Positions 46,131 to 55,201 of a stretch of DNA of 64,000 nucleotides are shown here, piece after piece. Positions within the stretch are counted from its first letter, which is position 1. Every line of letters begins with the position of its first letter. Source of the DNA: Streptomyces sp. GSL17-111. Its GTDB lineage: Bacteria; Actinomycetota; Actinomycetes; Streptomycetales; Streptomycetaceae. The DNA lies in NCBI RefSeq assembly GCF_037911585.1, contig NZ_JBAJNS010000001.1, positions 562,001 to 626,000 of the forward strand. Reading direction: 5' to 3'. Position numbers and translations under genes: made by a program. Under the pieces are notes generated by a model. That model was not told where the DNA came from and did not search any database. It worked only from the letters and a program-made list of their open reading frames with translations.

Positions 46131-46532
46131 GCGGGCCTCAGCTCGCCGGGTTCACGCCGGGAGCCCCCGGAGAACGCAGGCACGGGAAACGCGGTACAGG
46201 AACGCACAGCACCGGAACGCACAGCACCGGAACGCACGAAGGCCCGCCCGGTGCGACGGGGGATGCACACCGGACGGGCACAGGACCTTTCTACCGCATC
46301 AGCCAACGGTCGCGCAGCACAAAGCCGTTCGGCCCCCGCTGCGACGCCGCACCGCAGGCGATATCAAGCCACGGCTTCAGGTTGGGACCGGCGACCGCCC
46401 GCGCGCGCCCACGGGCACCGGCCGGGAGGGCGGGCGGCGCCGAACCGGCCTGCCGCTCGGCGCCGCCCTTGTCACAGGCGGCCCGGACCCCCGTGCCGGG
46501 CCACCTTGTCCTTGAGGGATCGCCACCCCGCC
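46131..46532. other. Intergenic stretch with a short tandem repeat
   Basis: 402 bases between the propeller gene and the EspR-like gene, which converge. 46201-46237 holds AACGCACAGCACCGG twice plus AACGCAC. A minus-strand frame at 46291-46560, starting inside the EspR-like gene, encodes up to 89 residues; its last 30 codons have coding-like third-position bias but no start signal, so I do not call it a gene. No clear terminator. Confidence 0.5.
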
Positions 46533-47039
46533 TCACTCCGTGGGCTCGGAACCACCGCACGCAGGGCGTTCGCCGGATTCCGGAGGTTCCACGGGCAAAT
46601 TCATCTGTTGCCGAAACTGGCCGATAATCGTGGTCAGGCTCTCCTGCACCTCGGGCGGCAGCCCGACCGAGCGCAGCGCGATCGTCCGGACCCGCTGGTC
46701 CCGCATGGCGGCGAGGAACTGGACCTCCTCCTCCACCCGTTCCGCCTGCGTCGCGGAGAGGTCCCCCAGCAGGTAGCCGCCGGGTACGCCGAAGAACTTC
46801 GCCAGCGCCCGCAGGACGTCGGGGCTGGGGTTCACACGTCGGCCGTTGCGCAGCATCGAGAGGTACTGCTCGGTCAGCCGGACGCCGCCGTACTCCCCGG
46901 GGTGACCGCTGATGGCCTCCGCCACATGGGCGTTGGTGTACGGAGAGCCCACCGGGTGCATGTTCGCGAACAGGTAGCCGAGGCGCTCCGCCAGCGTGCC
47001 GCCGACGCCACCGCGCGGCACCTCCTCGGCTGCGGCCAT
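46533..47039 (-). CDS. EspR-like helix-turn-helix regulator
   Basis: 168 residues. Residues 15-90 are an XRE-type helix-turn-helix with extended spacing (LAERLGYLFANMHPVGSPYTNAHVAEAI..., YLSMLRNGRRVNPSPDVLRALAKFFGV) and the C-terminal VQFLAAMRDQRVRTIALRSVGLPPE matches the dimerisation helix of mycobacterial EspR. EspR is a nucleoid-associated regulator of cell-wall and secretion genes; the role in this organism is unknown. ATG at 47039 with GGAAGG upstream; GTG at 47045 is possible. Confidence 0.8.
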   Translation of the reverse strand: MAAAEEVPRGGVGGTLAERLGYLFANMHPVGSPYTNAHVAEAISGHPGEYGGVRLTEQYLSMLRNGRRVNPSPDVLRALAKFFGVPGGYLLGDLSATQAERVEEEVQFLAAMRDQRVRTIALRSVGLPPEVQESLTTIIGQFRQQMNLPVEPPESGERPACGGSEPTE

Positions 47040-47369
47040 GCTCACCGCCTTCCCTACTCCGCCCGACTCACGCTCAGTTAAGGCGAGTTCCAGGCCCGTA
47101 TCGTGCCACGCCGTCTCCACGGAACACCAGATCCCCGCAGCGACAGCGACCGCACCACGGCCTTAACCCACGGTTACAGCTCCGCCGTCGCGTGGGAGCG
47201 TCGGCGCCCGTTCCACGCCGCCCCCAGGTGCTCAAGATTGTGAAAGAATTCACACCGGCCTCTTGGCTCCGTGCCGCTTCCGTGCTGTGATGCGATCACC
47301 CGGGCCCAGAGGGGTTCGTCCGGGCTCACCGGCACCATCCGGCTCGATGACGCGCTTGGGGAGGGCACT
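47040..47369. promoter_or_regulatory. Divergent region with a TGTGAA-N4-TTCACA repeat
   Basis: 330 non-coding bases between the EspR-like and TPR genes. TGTGAA-AGAA-TTCACA at 47239-47254 is a perfect 6-bp inverted repeat, a possible operator. I see no gene here. Confidence 0.5.
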
Positions 47370-48143
47370 GTGGCGGACTCCGCCATGTCAGGTTCGGTAC
47401 ACCGGGAACAGGGCGAGGACCCGCTGGACCGCGCCGTGTGGCGGCTGCGGTCCCGCGGTTGCTGGGACGACGCCGCGGCACTGCTCGCGGCCGACGCCGC
47501 GACCGACGCGGGCGCCGCCGTCCGGCGGGCCGGACTGCTCGTCGAGCGGTGCATGTTCACCACCGCCGGCTGGGCCGAGGCGGAGGAGGCGGTACGGGCC
47601 GCCGAGGCGCTGGCCCAGGACGACGCCCTGCGCGGCGCCGCCGCCTGCGAGCGCGGCCACCTCGCCTACGCGGCCACCGTCCTGGGGGTGCGCGACCGGG
47701 CGGACGAGGCCCGCTCCGCGCTGGGCCGGGCCGCCGCGCTGCTCCCACCGACCGCCCCCGGCCGCGCGGTCCTGGACTTCCGGCGCGGACTGCTCGCCGA
47801 ACACCTCGGCGACACCCCACAGGCGGCGAAAGCGGCGTACCGGCGGGCCCACGCCGCGGCCACCGCCCACGGCGACACCCTGCTGTGCTCCTTCACCTGG
47901 CGCCATCTCGCCGGGCTGGCCCTGCGCGGCGGCGACCTCACCGAGGCGCGGCACGGCTTCACCGAGTCGCTGCGGCTGCGTGAGGAGCTGGGCTTCCTGG
48001 TGGGGATGGCACCGGCGCTGGCCGCTCTCGCCGACGTCCAGCCCGAGCCCGAGGCGACCCGGCTACGGGCGGAGGCACAGCGCCTGTTCCGGCTGCTCGG
48101 CGGCGTCCCGACGTGGCTCGCGGAGCGGCTGCCCGCCGCCTGA
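47370..48143 (+). CDS. TPR-repeat protein of unknown function
   Basis: 257 residues, nearly all alpha-helical with A/L/G-rich TPR-like helices: ERCMFTTAGWAEAEEAVRAAE, LDFRRGLLAEHLGDTPQAAK and LAGLALRGGDLTEARHGF. No catalytic domain, signal peptide or membrane segment. GTG start at 47370 with GGGAGGG just upstream. Likely a protein-protein scaffold. Confidence 0.7.
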   Translation: MADSAMSGSVHREQGEDPLDRAVWRLRSRGCWDDAAALLAADAATDAGAAVRRAGLLVERCMFTTAGWAEAEEAVRAAEALAQDDALRGAAACERGHLAYAATVLGVRDRADEARSALGRAAALLPPTAPGRAVLDFRRGLLAEHLGDTPQAAKAAYRRAHAAATAHGDTLLCSFTWRHLAGLALRGGDLTEARHGFTESLRLREELGFLVGMAPALAALADVQPEPEATRLRAEAQRLFRLLGGVPTWLAERLPAA

Positions 48144-48192
48144 GGCACAGCCGCCCCGGGCACGGCTCCGGCGCCGCGCCCCCGAGGAGCGC

Positions 48193-49080
48193 TCAGTTCA
48201 CGCCGTGGTCACGGAGCAGCCGTTCGGCGGCGACGAGGTCCCGGGCGGCGAGCGCGTCGACCAGCAGGACGTGCTCCCTGGCCGTGGCCAGCAGCGCCCC
48301 GGAGGACTGCGGCGGGCGGGCGCACCGGCGGCGTACGTCTTCCGCCACCCGGACGAGATGCCGGTTGCCGGTCAGCTCCAGCAGCGCGCGGTGGAAGACC
48401 AGGTCGGCCTCCGCGTAGGCGACCCGCTCACCCCGGGCGGCGTGCGTGACGGTCGCCTGCGCCAGCGGACGCAGCGGACGCCACCGCTCGGCGGGCAGGG
48501 CGCGGGCCAGCGCAAGCAGGGGCGGCACCTCCAGCAGGGCCCGGATCTCGGCGAGTTCGGCGAGATCCGACGGCGAGTGCTCGGCCACCCGGAAGCCACG
48601 GTTCAGCACGGTCTCGACCGCCCCCTCCGCCGCGAGCTGCTGCATGGCCTCCCGGACCGGGGTGGGCGACACGCCGAAGCGTTCGGCGAGTGCGGGTGCC
48701 GAGTAGACGCGACCGGGCACCAGCTCCCCGCCGAGCAGCGCCTCGCGCAGGGCGCTGAGGATCTGGCCCCGGACGGAGTGGCGGCGCGGCATGCGGCGCG
48801 GGGGCGCACCCTCGGCGGCGTGTACGTGCTCCCCGCGCGCGCTCTGCGGAGTGCGCGCCACCGGACGCGCCCTCCCCTTCTGCGAGGGGTCCGTCGCCGG
48901 ACCGGCCTGCGCCCCGGACGGGCCGAGGAGGCCGGCGGGGTCGCCGGGACCGGCGGCACCGAGGGGGCCGAGGGCGTCGTCACCTGAGGCGGGCGCCGGA
49001 AGGGGCCGGTCGGGCCGGTGCGAGGGCGGGGAGGGGGTGGTGGGAGGCACCGACGACGACTCCGCCCGGGTCCGTGCCAT
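48193..49080 (-). CDS. GntR-family (FCD subfamily) regulator with a long disordered N-terminus
   Basis: 295 residues. The first 100 residues are Pro/Gly/Ser-rich and probably disordered. Then a winged helix (SVRGQILSALREALLGGELVPGRVYSAPALAERFGVSPTPVREAMQQLAAEGAV) and an FCD ligand domain with metal-type residues in EADLVFHRALLELTGN and EHVLLVDAL. ATG at 49080 with AGGAG upstream. Ligand unknown. Confidence 0.88.
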   Translation of the reverse strand: MARTRAESSSVPPTTPSPPSHRPDRPLPAPASGDDALGPLGAAGPGDPAGLLGPSGAQAGPATDPSQKGRARPVARTPQSARGEHVHAAEGAPPRRMPRRHSVRGQILSALREALLGGELVPGRVYSAPALAERFGVSPTPVREAMQQLAAEGAVETVLNRGFRVAEHSPSDLAELAEIRALLEVPPLLALARALPAERWRPLRPLAQATVTHAARGERVAYAEADLVFHRALLELTGNRHLVRVAEDVRRRCARPPQSSGALLATAREHVLLVDALAARDLVAAERLLRDHGVN

Positions 49081-49160
49081 CCGTCCGCTCCTGTCCGCCG
49101 AACTGTCCGAAGAGCACCTTAGGCCGAGAGTGCCGGAGATCAAACCGTCCAAAGATCCGG

Positions 49161-49179
49161 TAAGGTAAGGCTTACCTGT
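49161..49179 (+). promoter_or_regulatory. DmdR/IdeR-type iron box
   Basis: TAAGGTAAGGCTTACCTGT matches the actinobacterial iron box TTAGGTTAGGCTAACCTAA at 14 of 19 positions, 28 bases before the FhuF-like gene. Confidence 0.8.
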
Positions 49180-49207
49180 CAGTGATCGTGGAATCGGGAC
49201 CTCGCGC

Positions 49208-50065
49208 ATGGCCGTCACCAGCCTCGCCCCAGTGCCTTCCGCCCCCGCAGCGGAGGCACCCCTCGCCGCCGCCTACGCGCGGCTCGAAGACGTCCTGCCC
49301 GGGCTGGTGATCACCGACACCGGCGCGGCCCCGCTGCCCACCGGGGACGGCTGGGTCACCAGCTCGGAGCTGGCCGACGGCGGCGGCGCCCTGGAGACCT
49401 TCCTCGCCTGCGACGACGAGCAGATCCGCCGCGACTACGGCGTGACCGGCCGGCCCGACGTCATCGCCTCCTTCGGGCTCCACCGCTACGCCTGGCCCGC
49501 GACCCTGCTGATCACCGTGCCGTGGTTCCTGCTGCGCCGGGTGCCGCGCTTCCCGGCCGACGCGGTGGCGTTCCACCGCGCCGAGGGTCGCCTGGCCCTG
49601 CGCACCACCACGTTCGCCTGCCTTCCGGACGACCCGGCGGCGGACCGCCCCGACGCACGGGTCGTCCCGCACGAGGAGGCACTGCGGGCCGAGGTGCGGG
49701 CGGCCGTCGCCGAGCACCTGGGACCGGTCCTGGAGGGCTTCCGGCCGCGCATGCGGCGCGGTCCGCGCGCCCTGTGGGGCGCGGCGGCGGACGAGATCAC
49801 CGAGGGCCTGTGGTACGTCGGCCGGCTCCTGGGGCAGGAGAGGCGGGCGATCGAGGCCGCCGAGGCGCTGCTGCCGGGCTCCACGTCGCCCTTCCCGCGC
49901 GGCGCCGGCTTCCGCGAGCTGACCGCCCCCGACGGCAGCTGCCTCCCCACGCGCGACCGGGCGAGCTGCTGCCTCTTCTACACCCTGCGCCCCAAGGAGA
50001 CCTGCGTCACCTGCCCGCGCACGGGTGACGCCGAGCGCATCGCACGTCTGACCGCCGACACCTGA
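49208..50065 (+). CDS. FhuF-like (2Fe-2S) ferric siderophore reductase
   Basis: 285 residues. C-terminal cysteine pattern CC-x10-C-x2-C in SCCLFYTLRPKETCVTC is the FhuF iron-sulfur motif. It would reduce iron in imported ferric siderophores in the cytosol. The iron box upstream implies repression by iron-loaded DmdR. Stands alone. Confidence 0.87.
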   Translation: MAVTSLAPVPSAPAAEAPLAAAYARLEDVLPGLVITDTGAAPLPTGDGWVTSSELADGGGALETFLACDDEQIRRDYGVTGRPDVIASFGLHRYAWPATLLITVPWFLLRRVPRFPADAVAFHRAEGRLALRTTTFACLPDDPAADRPDARVVPHEEALRAEVRAAVAEHLGPVLEGFRPRMRRGPRALWGAAADEITEGLWYVGRLLGQERRAIEAAEALLPGSTSPFPRGAGFRELTAPDGSCLPTRDRASCCLFYTLRPKETCVTCPRTGDAERIARLTADT

Positions 50066-50242
50066 CGCGTTCGAATCCGGGCGGGCGAATACCGTCCCCG
50101 CGCACCTCGTTGGCGGGCACTTGCCGGGAATCGCCCCTGCGCGCCCCCGGCCTGGGTCAGGATGCACCGCGAGAAAGCGGCACCCGCGGCCCGGCTCCCC
50201 GGACCCCGGGTCCACGGCCGACGGCCGACGAGGGGCACCGGT

Positions 50243-51250
50243 ATGGAACTCACGGATGGATCACTGCAGTGGACGGTGGCGGGAGCCGTCATGCTCGTCG
50301 GCCTGCTGGGGGCCGTCGTGCTGATGGTGCGCGGGAGGAAGTCCGCCGAGGACGCCGCGCAGCACGACTCCTGGGAGCGTAGTGAGGAACGGCGCCGCCG
50401 GAAGGAGACCGTCTACGCGACCGCCTCCTACCTGCTGCTCTTCTGCTGCGCCGGAGTGGCCGCCGCCCTGTCCTTCCACGGGCTCGTCGGATTCGGCCGG
50501 CAGAACCTGAACCTCAGCGGCGGCTGGGAGTACCTCGTCCCCTTCGGACTGGACGGGGCGGCGATGTTCTCGGCCGTCATCGCCGTGCGCGAGGCCAGCC
50601 ACGGGGACGCCTCCGTCGGCTCCCGGCTGCTGGTGTGGATCTTCGCCGGGGCCGCCGCCTGGTTCAACTGGGTCCACGCCCCGCGCGGCGCCGACCACGC
50701 GGGCGCTCCGCACTTCTTCGCCGGGATGTCGATCTCGGCCGCCATCCTCTTCGACCGGGCGCTCAAGCAGACCCGGCGGGCGGCGCTGCGCGAACAGGGG
50801 CTCGTCCCGCGCCCGTTGCCGCAGATCCGGGTGGTGCGCTGGCTGCGGGCGCCGCGCGAGACCTTCCGCGCGTGGTCGCTGATGCTGTTGGAGGGGGTGC
50901 GCACGCTGGACGAGGCCGTGGACGAGGTCCGCGAGGAGCGGCGCACCAAGGAGCGGGAACGGGCCCGGCAGCGCGAGCAGACCAAGCTGGAGCGGGCCCG
51001 CCTGAAGGCGCTCAGCCGACGGCGGCCCGGCTGGGTGCCCGGCCGCGCCGCCGGGCCGCAGGACGTCGAGGTCGCGGTCGAGGTGGAGCAGCCCGTGCGG
51101 GCCCGTGCGGCCCTCGCCGCCGCCGAGGAGGAGAGCGCCGAGCGGAGCCGGGGGGCCGCGTCCCGGGAGAGCGGCGACATCGGGCAGGCGGGCGGGCGGC
51201 TGGACTCCCTGGAGGAGAAACTCGCCGCGATCGAGAAGCAGTTCGGCTGA
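50243..51250 (+). CDS. DUF2637-domain membrane protein
   Basis: 335 residues. Hydrophobic segments at about 12-32, 58-80, 95-118, 128-148 and 160-180 (DUF2637), followed by a basic then charged coiled-coil-like tail (EVREERRTKERERARQREQ) and a C-terminal helix SLEEKLAAIEKQFG. Family is common in streptomycetes and on their plasmids; function unknown. Confidence 0.82.
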   Translation: MELTDGSLQWTVAGAVMLVGLLGAVVLMVRGRKSAEDAAQHDSWERSEERRRRKETVYATASYLLLFCCAGVAAALSFHGLVGFGRQNLNLSGGWEYLVPFGLDGAAMFSAVIAVREASHGDASVGSRLLVWIFAGAAAWFNWVHAPRGADHAGAPHFFAGMSISAAILFDRALKQTRRAALREQGLVPRPLPQIRVVRWLRAPRETFRAWSLMLLEGVRTLDEAVDEVREERRTKERERARQREQTKLERARLKALSRRRPGWVPGRAAGPQDVEVAVEVEQPVRARAALAAAEEESAERSRGAASRESGDIGQAGGRLDSLEEKLAAIEKQFG

Positions 51251-51293
51251 GCGCGGGGCCGTCCGTCGGGCCCGGCGGACGGCCCCGCGCTCA
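51248..51293. terminator. Bidirectional terminator that contains both stop codons
   Basis: Perfect 18-bp stem (51248-51265 with 51276-51293) and 10-base loop. The outer three base pairs are the TGA of the DUF2637 gene and the TGA of the convergent phosphatase gene. Confidence 0.88.
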
Positions 51294-52382
51294 GGCCTCC
51301 CAGACGGCGGCGGCCGTGCGGTCCTCGGCGTGACCCGCCACGCGGAGCTGAACGTCCGTGAGGAACGCGGCCGGCCCCGGCGCGTCCCCGGCCCAGCGGG
51401 CGGCGAGTTCGTGGCCGAGCTCCGGCTCGCCGCGCAGCGGCTCGGCCAGCCCCGGACTGCACAGGAGAAGCGTGTCCCCCGGCCGGGCGGCGCAGGCACG
51501 GAAGCGGAACGGGGGCACGGACGGTCGCGCGCCGCCGGGCGCGGACGGGGCGGGCCCGGCGGCCGCGGACGGCTCGATGTCCTCCCATGCGCCGTCCCGC
51601 AGCCGGAACAGGCCGCCGGGGCCCGCGCCGAAGAACAGCCGGGTCCGGCAGCGGGGGTCGACGGGCAGCAACAGGCACCGCAGCCAGGCGGCGCGCTCGG
51701 CCGTCCCCTCGGCCTCGGCACCACCGGTGCGGTCGGCGTGGCCGGTGCGGTCGGGGTTCCCGTCCGAGACCGGGCGGCGGGGCCCGCCGAGACCGCGTCC
51801 GGTCAGCCGGCCGAGGCCCGACCTGAGGGCGCTGCGCCGCCCGGCCCGCACGTCGTCCAGCAGGCCCGCGTGACTGCGGCCCACGGCTTCGGCGATGCGG
51901 TGGCAGGCCGTCCGGGCGGCTCGCTGTCCCGACGACGCGCCCCGGTCACTGCCGGCCACCGCGAGCAGCAGCAACGCGTCATCGCCCGTACCGAACCGCG
52001 CCGTCAGCAGGGCGTCGTGCCGGGGGCGGCCCCGGAACCGGGCGAAGTCCCCACGCAGGGAGACGGTCCGCACGGTGAGCGCGCCGTAGCCGGCGGCGTC
52101 CAACTCGATGTCGGGCGCGAGCTGTTCGAGGCGGGCCGGATCGGCCTCGGGCCAGGCCGACGGTTCGGGGCCGTGCGTCGGCGGGCGGTCACCGACGTGC
52201 CGGGGCGATGCGGCGGGCTCGGCGTCCCCGGCCGGCTCCTGTCGGCCGGGGACGCGGCCTCTCCCGTGGTTCAGGGCGCGGGCGGCCGCCTCGAAGCGGT
52301 CGTCCAGGCTGTCGGCCGCCGCGGTGCGTCCCGCGTCGGGCTGGTCGTCCGCGTACAGCCGGGTCCACCAGTCGTGCGTCAT
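51291..52382 (-). CDS. PP2C-family protein phosphatase-like protein
   Basis: 363 residues. The PP2C-like core starts near residue 95 (YGALTVRTVSLRGDFARFRG, then LLLLAVAGSDRGASSG with Asp-Gly-type metal residues altered to SDRG) and ends RPGDTLLLCSPGLAEPL. N-terminal 90 residues low complexity. Metal ligands are partly non-canonical, so activity is uncertain. ATG at 52382 has no strong ribosome binding site. Confidence 0.75.
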   Translation of the reverse strand: MTHDWWTRLYADDQPDAGRTAAADSLDDRFEAAARALNHGRGRVPGRQEPAGDAEPAASPRHVGDRPPTHGPEPSAWPEADPARLEQLAPDIELDAAGYGALTVRTVSLRGDFARFRGRPRHDALLTARFGTGDDALLLLAVAGSDRGASSGQRAARTACHRIAEAVGRSHAGLLDDVRAGRRSALRSGLGRLTGRGLGGPRRPVSDGNPDRTGHADRTGGAEAEGTAERAAWLRCLLLPVDPRCRTRLFFGAGPGGLFRLRDGAWEDIEPSAAAGPAPSAPGGARPSVPPFRFRACAARPGDTLLLCSPGLAEPLRGEPELGHELAARWAGDAPGPAAFLTDVQLRVAGHAEDRTAAAVWEA

Positions 52383-52509
52383 GGTGACAGTGTCGCCGCG
52401 CGCCGCGCCGCCGCCTACCCGTACGGGCGCGTGGCACACGCCAACTGGCTTCGACCGCACCGGGGATGCTGACAGCAGCGTCACTCCCGAGGGTGACGCC
52501 GAACCGCAG

Positions 52510-53952
52510 TCACCCGTCGACGGCGGACGCGGCGGCCCGCCACAGGTGGTGGACCGCGTAGGAGCTCCAGGGCCGCCAGGCCGCCGTGTCGGGCGTGCCG
52601 CCGAGGCGCGCCAGACCGTGCCGGACCCCCGCGTCGCCGGTCAGGAGCACGTCGGGGTCGCCGAGGGCCCGCATGCGGATGTAGGACGCCGTCCACGGAC
52701 CCACCCCGCGCAGCGCGAGCAGGGCGCGCTGGGTCTCCTCGCGGTCCGCGCCGGGGTCCAACCGCACCGAGCCGTCGGCGACGGCCGCCATCACCGTGCG
52801 CAGCGCGGCCCGGCGGGCGGCGGGCATGCCGAGTTCGGCGAGGTCGGCCTCCGCCAGGGTGGCGGCGTCGGGGAACAACCGGGTCAACGTGCCGTCCGGA
52901 GCGGACAGCGGTTTGCCGTACGCGGCGACGAGCCGGGCGGTGAGGGTCCGGGCGGCCCGGACGGTGACCTGCTGCCCGAGCACGGCGCGAGCGGCCAGCT
53001 CGGCGCCGTCGGCCGCGCCGGGCGAGCGCAGCCCCGGCCGGGCGGCGGCGGACGACCGCAGCAGCGGGTCCGAGCTCAGCCGGTCGGTGACGGCCCAGGG
53101 GTCGGCGTCCAGGTCGAACAGCCGGCGCAGGCGTTGGACGGCGGTGGTCAGGTCCCGCAGGTCGGCCAGGTGCAGCCGGCAGGGCAGCCACCCCGCTCCG
53201 CCGCGCTCCCCGATCTCGGCGACGGCGTGGGCGTGCGGCAGGGCGAGGGTGCGGCGGTAGCGGCGGTCCCCCGGCCCGCCGGTCACCTCCTCGACGCCCG
53301 GCACCGCGCGGCGGCCGAGGAAGTCGAAGACGCCCCCCGCGTCGTAGGGGCCCCGGTAGGCGAGCCGCAGGTGCACCCCGTCGCCCTCGGGCGGGGTGCT
53401 CGACCCGCCGCGCAGGCCGGTCGGGGTGGTGCCGTAGACGGCGCGGAGGGTGTCGTTGAACTGCCGGACGCTGGCGAACCCGGCGGCGAAGGCGATCTCG
53501 GTGACCGGCAGGCCCGTGGTCTGCAACAGCGTCCGCGCGGTGTGGGCGCGCTGGGCGCGGGCGAGCGCGATCGGACCGGCCCCGAGTTCCCCGGTCAGCT
53601 GGCGCTGGACCTGCCGGGCGCTGTAGCCGAGCCGCCCGGCCAGCCCGCCGACCCCCTCGCGGTCCACCACACCGTCGGCGATCATGCGCATGGCCCGGCC
53701 CACGGCGTCGGCCCGGACGTTCCACTCGGCCGAGCCGGGCACGGTGTCGGGACGGCACCGGCGGCAGGCCCGGTACCCGGCGGCCTGGGCGGCGGCGGCC
53801 GAGGGGTGGAAGGTGACGTTCCGCCGCTTCGGGGTGACCGCCGGGCAGCTCGGACGGCAGTAGATGCCGGTCGTGCGGACCGCCGTGAAGAACACACCGT
53901 CGAACCGGGCGTCCCGGCTGCGGACCGCTTCGTACCTGCTTTCGTCGTCCAT
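52510..53952 (-). CDS. Ada-AlkA fusion: methyl-acceptor/AraC domain plus DNA-3-methyladenine glycosylase II
   Basis: 480 residues. Residues 1-75: Ada zinc/methyl-acceptor domain with cysteines in YCRPSCPA and CRRCRPD. 80-180: AraC helix-turn-helix (LAGRLGYSARQVQRQL, PVTEIAFAAGFASVRQFND). 195-480: AlkA glycosylase with HhH motif LLALRGVGPWTASYIRMRAL and the catalytic aspartate in LLTGDAGVRHGL. Removes alkylated purines and probably controls the alkylation response. Starts within the MFS stop codon (TGATG). Confidence 0.93.
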   Translation of the reverse strand: MDDESRYEAVRSRDARFDGVFFTAVRTTGIYCRPSCPAVTPKRRNVTFHPSAAAAQAAGYRACRRCRPDTVPGSAEWNVRADAVGRAMRMIADGVVDREGVGGLAGRLGYSARQVQRQLTGELGAGPIALARAQRAHTARTLLQTTGLPVTEIAFAAGFASVRQFNDTLRAVYGTTPTGLRGGSSTPPEGDGVHLRLAYRGPYDAGGVFDFLGRRAVPGVEEVTGGPGDRRYRRTLALPHAHAVAEIGERGGAGWLPCRLHLADLRDLTTAVQRLRRLFDLDADPWAVTDRLSSDPLLRSSAAARPGLRSPGAADGAELAARAVLGQQVTVRAARTLTARLVAAYGKPLSAPDGTLTRLFPDAATLAEADLAELGMPAARRAALRTVMAAVADGSVRLDPGADREETQRALLALRGVGPWTASYIRMRALGDPDVLLTGDAGVRHGLARLGGTPDTAAWRPWSSYAVHHLWRAAASAVDG

Positions 53953-55043
53953 CACTCCTTCAGTGTGCGACTCCGGCGGCGCCGCCACTCGCGGAAATCG
54001 GACAGGGACATCAGCAGGTAGGGCACGGCACCGGCGGCGAAGAGGACGCCGGGCCCGGCGACGTGCGAACCGAGGGCGTACCCGGCGAAGACGAGGACCG
54101 CGAGGACCTCCGAGCCGAAGCCGGCGAGCGAGGTGACCGTCGCCCGGGACCGGTCGGAGACGGCGGCCTGGAGACGGGCGTCGGCCAGCGCCATGGTCCA
54201 TTCGAAGACGCCGTAGGCGACGGCCACCAGGACGAGTCCGGCCGGGTGGCCGCTGAGCGCGCCCCCGGCGAGGCAGGCGGCGCCGACCGCCAGGAGCCCG
54301 CCCGCTCGGCGGGGACCCCGGCCGGCCAGCCAGCCGCCCACCGCCGCTCCGGCCGTGACGAGGCCCACCAGCAGCGGCAGCGCGGCCGGTCCCGGGGCGA
54401 CCGCGTCGGCCAGCAGCGGTACGTACTCGTCCAGGGCCGTGACGCCCGTGACGACCGCCCAGAAGAGCGCCGCCCGGCGCGCGCCCGGGGTGCGGCGCAG
54501 TTCCCGCAGGCCGCCGCGCAGGACCGAGCCGAAGCCCGGCTCCTCCTCCCCCTCCTTCGGGCCGGGGGCGCGGGAGTCGGGGAGGGTGAGGGCGACGACG
54601 GCGCACAGTGCGAGCGCCGCCGTACTGGCCAGCCCGAGTGCGCGATAGCCGCCCGCCGCGAGCACCGGCCCGGCCACGGCGGCGGCGAGCAGCTGGGCGG
54701 TGAGCCCCAACGCCCGGCCGCGCCCGATGACCTGCTCGTAACCGTCCGCCGCGTCGAGGCGGTCCAGCTCCGTCCAGGCCAGCGCCTGGTAGGTGCCGGA
54801 CCGCAGCGCCTCCCCGGCACCCCACAGCACGAAACCCGCCGCGAACGCGGGATAGGAGGGGGCGACCGTCCACAGCGCGAACCCCGCGCCGTTCAGCAGC
54901 GGTGCGAGGACCAGCAACGTCCGGCGTGGCAGCAGGTCGGCCAGGACTCCGGAGGGAACCTCCAGCAGGAACCCGGCGAGCGACCAGATGACGAACAGCG
55001 AGGAGATCCCGGCCGCGTCGAGCCCCGTGTCGGCGAAGAGCAC
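53952..55043 (-). CDS. MFS transporter, start damaged or non-standard
   Basis: At least 363 residues, about eleven membrane spans, with the MFS loop GVLADLLPRRTLL. The GTG at 55043 cuts into the first span and has no ribosome binding site. Family-like sequence (LYAYAGLEDFVLLYPVYAVLF) continues upstream in frame to a TGA at 55134-55136, and an ATG lies just five codons further up (55151). So the natural N-terminus seems to carry a nonsense codon, unless a CTG start is used. Substrate unknown; co-transcribed with the DNA-repair gene. Confidence 0.7.
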   Translation of the reverse strand: MLFADTGLDAAGISSLFVIWSLAGFLLEVPSGVLADLLPRRTLLVLAPLLNGAGFALWTVAPSYPAFAAGFVLWGAGEALRSGTYQALAWTELDRLDAADGYEQVIGRGRALGLTAQLLAAAVAGPVLAAGGYRALGLASTAALALCAVVALTLPDSRAPGPKEGEEEPGFGSVLRGGLRELRRTPGARRAALFWAVVTGVTALDEYVPLLADAVAPGPAALPLLVGLVTAGAAVGGWLAGRGPRRAGGLLAVGAACLAGGALSGHPAGLVLVAVAYGVFEWTMALADARLQAAVSDRSRATVTSLAGFGSEVLAVLVFAGYALGSHVAGPGVLFAAGAVPYLLMSLSDFREWRRRRSRTLKE

Positions 55044-55201
55044 CGCGTAGACGGGGTAGAGCAGAACGAAGTCCTCCAGCCCCGCGTAGGCGTACAGCCT
55101 GCGGCGGAGGGAGGCGGCGGAGGCGGGCGAGGATCAATGTCGTCGGCGCATACGCCGATCCTACGGCGCCGAGCCTCCACAACGCCACGAACCGGCCACC
55201 C

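Noticed and set aside
46201..46237. Tandem 15-base repeats as a possible CRISPR or attachment site
   Set aside because: Two and a half adjoining copies without spacers; a simple tandem duplication with no integrase or cas genes in the window.
46291..46560. Possible 89-residue minus-strand gene after the EspR-like gene
   Set aside because: No ribosome binding site, no recognised family, and most of it is low-complexity. The last 30 codons look coding-like, so a decayed fragment cannot be excluded.
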